Origin: Euryodendron excelsum
Taxonomy: Eukaryota; Streptophyta; Magnoliopsida; Ericales; Pentaphylacaceae
DNA length: 64,000 nucleotides
Assembly (NCBI GenBank): GCA_033060915.1
Contig: CM065397.1
Coordinates: 27,823,501 to 27,887,500 of the forward strand
Reading direction: 5' to 3'
The notes under the pieces were generated by a model. That model was not told the DNA's origin, did no database searches, and saw only the letters and a list, made by a program, of their open reading frames with translations. The translations under genes and the position numbers were made by a program. The stretch's first letter is position 1, and every line of letters starts with the position of its first letter. Of this stretch, positions 56,869 to 64,000 are shown piece by piece.

Positions 56869-58052
56869 AATATGAAATTACTTATTTGATAAGAAAACGA
56901 AAACATTCATATAATAGAAACATGCTTCGAAAAATATTACACAAGATGACAATAAACTTAAAAGGACAAGAATATAAACTAATTGGTATGGATATTTCCA
57001 TCACCAATTAAGTGATCTATTTTTCCATCAATCTTCATCAGAAAGATTCCTTCACATCATTTTTATTGTGCATTTATTTGAATCATAATTGGCAACACTG
57101 TACTACATCCTTGTTATTACAACTTCAGGTATACTAAATCAATGTCTTGCAACTTTAGGTGCATTCAACCATAATCTTGCAACTGCAAGTGCATTTATTG
57201 ATTATCTGGCAACTCCAGGTGCATTAAATTATAATAAGTCTTGTGAAAAATTCAATGATGATACAATGGTAAACTAACATAGGCAGCGGCCATAATAAGC
57301 ATAATTAAATAATAGCAGCAATATAAATGAAAGCAGTAGCAGGCGGCAAGCTGACCTTATAAAATAACAATAATTAAATAAATTGCGTGCAAGCCTTAAT
57401 AAATATTCCATAGGAGAGCTTGATTTCTTTCATTGTATTTCTAAATTCATTACTTCTGGAATGATCTAAATATAAAATATTTAAAGCAACAAAATCTGAC
57501 AATCATTAGTTAATGATCATGTTAAAACCTCTACCGAACACAGAAATATTAAGTAGGTATTATAATAAATGGTAACCGACAGAACAGTGAAAAGTATTAC
57601 ATATTGTTTATTATATATTAATATGCAATTACTATTTATTACTGCTCATGAATAGTAGAATAAATAGTAGACTTCATATATATATATTATATCACTATTT
57701 TTTTCTCTATTATAACTTTCAATCTAGACATCAAAATATAGTAAAGTCACATGTCTATGGAAAGGTATTGCAATAAAGATTCCAGATCTATAAACATCAT
57801 AGGCCAAATATTTACAATCTGGGAGAAATAAATAAACAAAGTTTCGAAAAATTACTATTTATCACTATTTATCAACTATGCATCACTATTCACCAACTAT
57901 ATAATAATTATAAATTTTGTCATGAAGTGAAGAGTGAACAGTACATAACCCCAAATAAAGATAAATAAACTGAAATATTAATGAAGTACCTTCACTAATA
58001 TAATGAAGTACCTTCCCGATATATAAGTATTTAGAGCTTCGTGATGATAATG
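56869..58052 (-). other. Region of copia D where gag is expected, non-coding
   Basis: No gag-like frame or zinc knuckle is visible in 1.2 kb. It contains a 30-base tandem repeat (57,115-57,234). The LTR is followed on the minus strand by CATTATCATCACGAAGC, which does not match the usual initiator-Met site TGGTATCAGAGC. Loss of gag or a non-autonomous design are both possible. Confidence 0.55.
57115..57234. repeat. 30-base tandem repeat, four units
   Basis: Units at 57,145, 57,175 and 57,205 share (T)CTTGCAACT..AGGTGCATT, and a weaker unit precedes them. The exact 30-base period gives a plus-strand frame with a repeated LAT..A..... decapeptide. I do not think it is translated. Confidence 0.85.
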
Positions 58053-58565
58053 TGTTATAAACTAAATGAATTTGAAACAAGCAAAACACAGTATATAATA
58101 AAACGAATTCTTCTGGAACTATCAAATAATAATTAAATAGTTCTTCTGGAACTAAGGGATAGATCTTCTTGATCACCCAAACATGTATTACTTTCATAAG
58201 ACCAAATATAATAATTAAATAATTCTTCTGAAACTAAAGGGATAGATCTTCTTGATCACCCAAGCTTGTATTACTTTCACAAGACAAAATATAAAGACAA
58301 TAGAAATGTAAATAATTTACCTACACTCTTTGCCTTTTCCTTCCTTCTCTTTTTCTCTTCTTTTCTTCTCTCTCTTTTTTCTCTCTCTTCTGTCTCTCTC
58401 GTTTTCTTTCTTTTTTCTCTCTCTTGTCTGTCTCTCTCTCTCTCTCCTTCTTTCTCTTTGTTTCTCTTTTTCTTAGTCATTCACAAACCCATCGGCCACT
58501 GCTATTTATAAGCATTTGAGGCGGCTCATCCATCATGAGATGAGGTGAGCTATGACCTCACAATA
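58053..58565 (-). repeat. 5' LTR of copia element D
   Basis: It aligns along its length with 52,548-53,041, including the tandem phrase, the CT-rich tract (58,340-58,460) and a TATAAATAG box at about 58,502-58,510. The minus-strand start reads TATTGTGAGG, so the terminal TG has become TA. Confidence 0.92.
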
Positions 58566-58724
58566 TTCCTTCCTTTCTTACACATTTGGTGCCATGTTTA
58601 CTCCAAAATTGTAACACATACAACATATCATACTTCTGACATGTTTGAATTAATTCTATAAATATAAAATTCCCTTTAAATGTATTATGCTATGTTATTA
58701 CCTATTTTCATTATTGTCAATATA

Positions 58725-60005
58725 TCTATACTATATATTATAGCAATAGGTTATGAAGTCTTTGAGTTTCAAAGTCTTGATCTATTTTTTTTTAATTTTT
58801 TAAATTTTAAAAATATAAAAATACAAATGTCATGAAATTATTAGTTATCTAATTAATATGGTAGTGTCTTTTGAATTGTCACCCTTTCAATATGAAAACT
58901 TTAAAAGTTATTAAACATAAAAATATATTATTGGTTATTTGTAATCAATATAGTAACTAAATCTAACAATTTATTCAATTCCTATAAGTAATGGTATTTT
59001 CAAAGAAATTTAACTCTTTAAAATTCTTATATATTTGTTTTTTTTAAGGTTAGATTGACCCAAATCTAAGAAAGATGACATTAAAGAAAGTTAATAAGCT
59101 CATAAAATAATAATTAATGAAGAAGATAAATAACTTTTACTTTGTCCACTAGAATTGTTTTAGTGTATATCACAATATTCTTAAGATACTATATATTGGT
59201 ATAAGTACAGTTTCATTTTAATGAACTCATAACATATAATCTTTTAGATAATGAAAAAAGGACATACGTATGAAAAAAGGTTAATGGTGTTTCATTACTA
59301 GAAACAAATAACGAATCACTAATCCATTTCACATTGAATGAATCTATTTGGTTATATTAAATAATTACCCAAATAAAGAAAGAAAAAAGAAAAACATAAA
59401 TACAAAATTCAACACACATAACGTATACTAACTTTTTATTAAATAGTTTTACATACAAACATTATTCATGTATGGAATTAAAAGATTTACCTATGTCTAT
59501 TTTAATTAACTTGTGAAAATTTGATTAATTTTCTTTCACTATTAATTAATATTTTCTTAGAAAATAAAATGTAATAATATTATTAAATTAATTTGAATGA
59601 CTATTTCTTGATGGATATTAGACATATATTCATATCTTTCTTTTTATAATTTAGATTTATTTCTTTCGAATCCTGAATATAACTCAATAATTTAATGTCA
59701 AAATTTAATTAATGTTTTTACTTTCAATAAACAAATGTATATTAAAAGTGTAACTTAATAGTGACTACATAAATTGTTTTTTACATTCTTTTTTCTCTTT
59801 ATGGCTATTATAGTAGAGAAAATATTCTTAACATGCTTAGTTCAAATAACCTTTATGATGAAAGTCATCTCATAGATGTTGTACCGTTTAATATCATATT
59901 TTAATTACACAATCCTATAAAATTATTTGTTTGTAAAAAATTATTTGTAAAATTGACTTATGATTTTGTTTTTGTGATCCGTGCATAGCACGAGTTCACT
60001 GCTAG
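58725..60005 (+). mobile_element. Non-autonomous Helitron
   Basis: It starts TCTATACTATATATTATAGC after an A and ends in CTAG (60,002-60,005) before a T, with the hairpin CGTGC-ATA-GCACG at 59,980-59,992, ten bases before the end. These are the defining Helitron features, including insertion between A and T. The 1,281 bases have no Rep/helicase coding sequence. Confidence 0.85.
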
Positions 60006-60290
60006 TATATATAATAGCAATTGGTTATATGGTCTCTAAGGTTTAAAGTTCTAATCCTTTTTTCTCAAAATTTTAAATTTTCAAAATATAAGAATACACA
60101 TCATAAATTTACTGGGCATGATCTTCCTAACTTACTTTTTCCTTCATATTGTTATAAATTATGTCCACTAATCAATATGGCAAGTTTTTCAAATTTTCAT
60201 AAATTATGCACTGTCCAAAGAGTCTTTAGTAAAGAAATATTATATTTTAAATTTCTAAAATAGAAATAAACATCTCGTAGAATATTCTAC
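60006..60290 (+). mobile_element. Truncated second Helitron copy directly after the first
   Basis: TATATATAATAGCAATTGG, followed by TTATATGGTCTCT and GTTTAAAGTTCTAATCC, aligns with the beginning of the Helitron at 58,725, as do further TTTAAATTTT and AATATGGCAAG-like phrases. It has no recognisable 3' end, so only the 5' part remains. Confidence 0.55.
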
Positions 60291-60345
60291 ATTTGGTTCC
60301 TTTTATATTGTCCAATTAGATTCTACATATTAGTAATTGGCGTGC

Positions 60346-61597
60346 TGTCGTGGGCACCCAAAAATAAAATCGATACCCGAAAAACAAATATGTAGTAGTG
60401 CAAGTAAGGATCGTTTCCACGAAGAGTGTTTAGCTTAGTTTTATGCTATGTGAACAAGGATTGGGGGCTTTTGGATTTAATGAAAACTATGTTTAATAAT
60501 CACAACTACAAAACAATTCAGATTAAAGTATTGAAATCAATCAAAAGAACAAACCTTGGTCTAGGTCAACATCCACAATTGGAATTTACAACTGATCATT
60601 AATGCAAGCATACCAATTCACACATTGAATATTCACCGTTGGAATTATTTTTCTATCTCTCTTTAGTTGTAGTTAATCAGAAACAAGCGATCTGATTAAC
60701 CCTAACTATTAAACAACACAGGAAAAACATAAAAGGTTTAATCTAGCAACAACCTTAAGAATTAAAGAAATCGATAAAACTAAACAACACAAGCACAAGC
60801 GGCTATATTTAATTTAGTCGAATACCCTTCCTAAGATATAATAATTCCCAACGCAATAAATCATTAAATCTCAGTTGCTTCACAAATTAGAGGAATCAAA
60901 TAATTATGGATTGGATATCTAACTCAGCAGTAGAATGCAATGATTAATAAACTAGTAGGCCTCTTAGCGATTAAATAAGACAATCATGAAAACAGGCATA
61001 GAACAACATTCAATACTCAAAGCATAAATCGAATAATGAAAAAAAAATTAGATATCACATTTTATTATTAATTCCGAGGTTTCTGTCTCCTTTGACCAAG
61101 ATTCAAAGTTTAGCCATGTAGGGCTATGAAAACAACTCAAATAATGACCTAGAATAATCTAAAAAACGACCAACCCTAGAAAAAAAATAGTCCCAGCTTT
61201 TATAGACGTCTGAAAATCTGAAGCTGCATCAAACCGTTCGAACGCCCTTCCAACCGTTCGAACGCATCGAACTACCGTTTGAACGGTATGTCGAACACAC
61301 TTCAAACGATAAAAAATGTTCTCTGAATCTTTCAAACACTCTTCGAACCTGAACTTGACGTGTATTCGTCTGACGTAACGTTCGAACGCATCTACTACCA
61401 TTCGAACGCATCTTGTGACCGTTTGAACGCTGCGTGTATTTTTGCCCGAATTCGTCCCTTTTAAGCTAGGATCCCCTTCCTGGGCATTCCATAGCACCCT
61501 AAGTCAAAATATAATAATAGTGAGTATCTTTAGGTATCAAATAAGTATAAAAGACTAAACATTAAGGGAGAAAAATATGACATTTGCATTCTCATCA
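60346..61597 (-). repeat. Probable 3' LTR of Athila element E
   Basis: On the minus strand it would begin TGATGAGAATGC right after the purine-rich AAGTGTGGGAGAATT and end GTGCCCACGACA, about 1.25 kb. Only one copy is in the window, so the ends are inferred from terminal TG/CA and the polypurine context. A cluster of CGTTCGAACG palindromes lies near its start. Confidence 0.5.
61225..61432. repeat. Cluster of CGTTCGAACG palindromes
   Basis: CCGTTCGAACG or one-base variants occur at about 61,232, 61,253, 61,274, 61,378, 61,398 and 61,420. They give the overlapping minus-strand frames their repeated Arg/Val/Phe-Glu pattern, which I do not regard as coding. Confidence 0.8.
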
Positions 61598-63052
61598 AAT
61601 TCTCCCACACTTAACATTTGCTAGTCCTCGGGCAAAATTCAAACTCACTTTCCTGAGACATCAAAGTTGTAATAAAGAATAACTAAACTCTTCAAAACTC
61701 ATAACATATCATGAACAACATTCTCGAATAACTCACAATCACTTAGCAAGCATTCCCACTTAAAGATAGAGTAAATTGAATATGTAAACCCTCACGGACG
61801 TAAACACTCTACTCTCATGTATTTAAAGGATATGTGTATTACTCAAATTCATTCTAATGAAAATGATCTACCATAGGCTGGCATATCTTCTCATTCTCCA
61901 CCACTAGGATCACATACATAACACGAATCATAAGGACTTTTCAAGGGTTATAACGTGGTTAGGATCAAGGTGGGAAATATTTGGGAATGTAGCTCAAAAG
62001 CCATCGAAACTAGTGGAGCAAAAATGAATCAACTCAATTCCGAATGTATAAAACATATAAAACCAATCCTCCATTCAACAGCTTCTATCTTTGTATAAAT
62101 CCCATATAAACAGACCCATCTCTTAGAATTTTAGGAAGAATTATGAACATGGATAATTTGTAATATTAAAAGCAATTTTCTCCATCACTTCCCTTCTCTT
62201 TTTTTTCTTCCTTTTTTCATTTTCATTTTTTTTCTTCTCTGTCAACATTACATCAACAGTGGAACTCATGAATTGAGAATGAAAATATGTTTCTTTTCAT
62301 CAACCATAGCCCTACCACAATTCCAGACACTCCCACAATTATGTCTCGCGCACCCATACATATCATAAGGATGAACAATGCTCCACTAGTTCTACGGCTT
62401 GGGTAAAGCCATTATGTTTTTTCGGGTTTAAAGCTTGTAATGTGGGTTCACAATAATGACATATCAACTTCAAAGGGGTTCATAAAGGAAAAAATTAATT
62501 ACAAGATAGGCTATTCGGCTTATGTAGCTTATAACAAAGATGGCCTTAATCATGTTCATGTATGCATGTGTCAATACGACCTCAAAGAGAATCAAGGCAA
62601 GTTCTAGAGAAACAAATCCATGGAAGAATATCTCACATGAAAGAAAATAATTACTGATATGGATGTGTCAGTCTAAAGGCTCAAAATCTCACCGGCTTTT
62701 GTCTACCAAATTCAGTCACTCCAATCTTAAGTAAAATAACTACACTAATTAATTCTAAGTTGAAATATTACTATTCAATCATGTTATGAATTCTTCAAGC
62801 TTAATTGAATCTTGTTATTGTTTTTTAATTATTATTATTATTATTATTTTATTAAACAAATATGAAAACTCAACTTAAATCCCCTCCCCCACACTTAAAA
62901 CTCACATTGTCCCCAATGTAAAGTAAAATGCACAGAAAGGGCAGAGATAACCAATATATAAATGCGAAAATAAGAAAAATGAACTTCCCTTGGGTTGCCT
63001 CCCGAGCAGCGTCTTTGTTTATTGTTGTGGGCTCGACTTAATGCTTCCTTCT
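61598..63052 (-). other. Non-coding region between pol and 3' LTR of Athila element E
   Basis: No envelope-like frame is visible in 1.45 kb. It holds (ATT)n at 62,829-62,848, and a conserved CACATTGTCCCCAATGT palindrome at about 62,904-62,920 next to the TAAGTGTGGGGGAGGGG phrase. Confidence 0.6.
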
Positions 63053-64000
63053 TCAATCCGTATAGATTGGATCCTCAAGGTCCAATTTCTCCGCATTCTC
63101 TACTTGGAAACCTTCATGGAATTGCTTAAGTTGATGGCTATTCACCTTGAACACTTTGGAAGTGGCTAAGCTTTGAATTTCAACTGCACCATGAGGAAAA
63201 ACATTAGTAACAAGAAAAGGTCCAATCCAACGAGAACACAACTTACCCAGAAACAAACGAAGCCGGGACTGGTATAGAAAAACTTTCTGACCAACTTTAA
63301 ACTCCTTCTTAGAAATCAACTTGTCATGAAAAGCCTTCGTCTTTTCTTTGTAAATTTTTGCACTCTCATAGGCATCATTGTGAATTTCCTCTAACTCTTG
63401 TAATTGCAATTTCCTATATGCCCACAAAGCATCATCCAATCGTAAACTCCAATCTTTTCTACTTGGATTGACCCTTTTTTTATTGATGGACTTGATCTCT
63501 TGATTTGACACTTCCGCTTGTCTACTAGTTTGCTAATATGAAGTTGACACCTTGTGCGTTACGTGGTACTTTCTCAACAAAGTCGTCACAGTTCGATTGC
63601 AAAAGTGAGTACTTCGATCACTTATTAGAGCTTTTGGGATTCCAAACCTGGAGAATATGTTAGATTTGATATAATCTGCAACAACTTTAGAATCATCAGT
63701 CTTGGTGGCTTTAGCTTTCACCCATTTCGAGACATAATCAACAACAAGCAAGATATAAACATAACTGAAAGATACAGGAAATGGTCCCATGAAATCAATG
63801 CCCCAAACATAAAAAATTTCACAAAATAGTATGGGATTTTGTGGCATCTCATTCCTGTGGGATATGTTACCTGTCTTTTGACAAGAATCACATGACTTAC
63901 AATAAGAATATGAATCTCGAAATAGAGATGGCCAATGAAAACCACATTTTAGCACTTTTCTCACTGTTCTCTTGGCGTTTCAAAATGACCTTCACAAGCA
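63053..64000 (-). pseudogene. Integrase of Athila element E (partial, deleted)
   Basis: The frame enters from the right edge. It has the zinc-domain end [13 protein letters not shown], the core acids in [10 protein letters not shown] and LISDRSTHF, and the Glu in [13 protein letters not shown] at 63,533 interrupts it. After DDALWAYR the sequence jumps in frame to [16 protein letters not shown], skipping the stretch of a few dozen residues that normally lies between in Athila integrases. The C-terminal [20 protein letters not shown] and RWIGPFLV region is present and ends at 63,053. Confidence 0.87.

Larger units (their letters stand above)
52548..58565 (-). mobile_element. Element D: degenerate Ty1/copia retrotransposon
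   Basis: LTRs of 494 and 513 bases flank a 5.0 kb internal region in the order protease, integrase, RT, RNase H on the minus strand, which is the copia order. The flanks TTCCC (52,543-52,547) and TTCCT (58,566-58,570) fit a 5-base target duplication with one C-to-T change. A convincing gag is missing: about 1.2 kb between the 5' LTR and the protease has no matching frame. Stops and frameshifts show it is inactive. Confidence 0.9.
60346..64000 (-). mobile_element. Element E: Athila-type Ty3 retrotransposon, 3' part
   Basis: Minus-strand integrase with ...[17 protein letters not shown] and [10 protein letters not shown], then a long non-coding region holding the Athila-like phrase TAAGTGTGGGGGAGGGG (around 62,880-62,900), then a probable 3' LTR. 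The rest lies beyond the right edge. Confidence 0.82.

Noticed and set aside
58266..58511. 81-codon frame rich in Ser/Phe/Leu and its Arg/Glu-rich opposite
   Set aside because: Produced by the CT-rich tract of the copia LTR; the same tract at 52,762-52,995 gives a different frame.
61159..61497. 112-codon minus-strand frame with repeated Arg/Val pattern
   Set aside because: Created by CGTTCGAACG repeats in the Athila LTR; no domain.
61598..63052. Envelope-like gene of the Athila element
   Set aside because: No frame of suitable length or membrane segment is present between integrase and the LTR.

Overview
The window is plant nuclear DNA, most likely from a dicot, made almost entirely of nested transposable elements. 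I see no intact host gene, rRNA or tRNA gene. The evidence for a plant is Ty3 elements of the Ogre/Tat type with two RNase H domains and very long LTRs, an Athila-type Ty3 integrase, a Ty1/copia element, plant Helitron ends, a tRNA-derived SINE and plant mobile domain-like reading frames. I cannot name the species.

Left and centre (1-46,215) form a stack of insertions. Element B (1-44,876, minus strand, left end outside the window) is an Ogre-like element with 4.9 kb LTRs that has lost protease, RT, RNase H and integrase but keeps the C-terminal part of gag. It carries a reading frame in antisense to gag. B sits beside or inside an older LTR remnant C (44,877-46,215). Element A (8,569-35,784, plus strand, target duplication CTACT) inserted into B. 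A has 5.4 kb LTRs and a complete but mutated protease-RT-RNase H-archaeal-type RNase H-integrase region, yet no recognisable capsid or nucleocapsid. A solo Ogre LTR (9,790-15,114, target duplication GGTAT) lies inside A's 5' LTR. A 1.9 kb LTR-like insertion (4,095-6,018) interrupts B.

The most interesting content is an antisense transcription unit near the 3' end of both A and B. Each has an untranslated exon beside the 3' LTR, an intron of about 0.9 kb with matching splice sites, and then a long reading frame for a plant mobile domain-like protein with a coiled coil and acidic tail. The two proteins are very different although the untranslated exon and intron are homologous. The same inverted GGCGCC motif lies just upstream of the LTR TATA box and in the antisense leader.

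Right part (46,216-64,000): AT-rich intergenic DNA with a SINE, fold-back repeats, a Helitron 3' end and a pair of inverted hAT-like repeats. It is followed by a degenerate copia element D (52,548-58,565, minus), a non-autonomous Helitron (58,725-60,005) abutted by a truncated relative, and the 3' portion of an Athila element E (60,346-64,000, minus).

Many nonsense codons in these elements fit C-to-T change at CGA or CAG codons, as expected for long-methylated, silenced repeats. All family names come from motifs read by eye; no database search was run.
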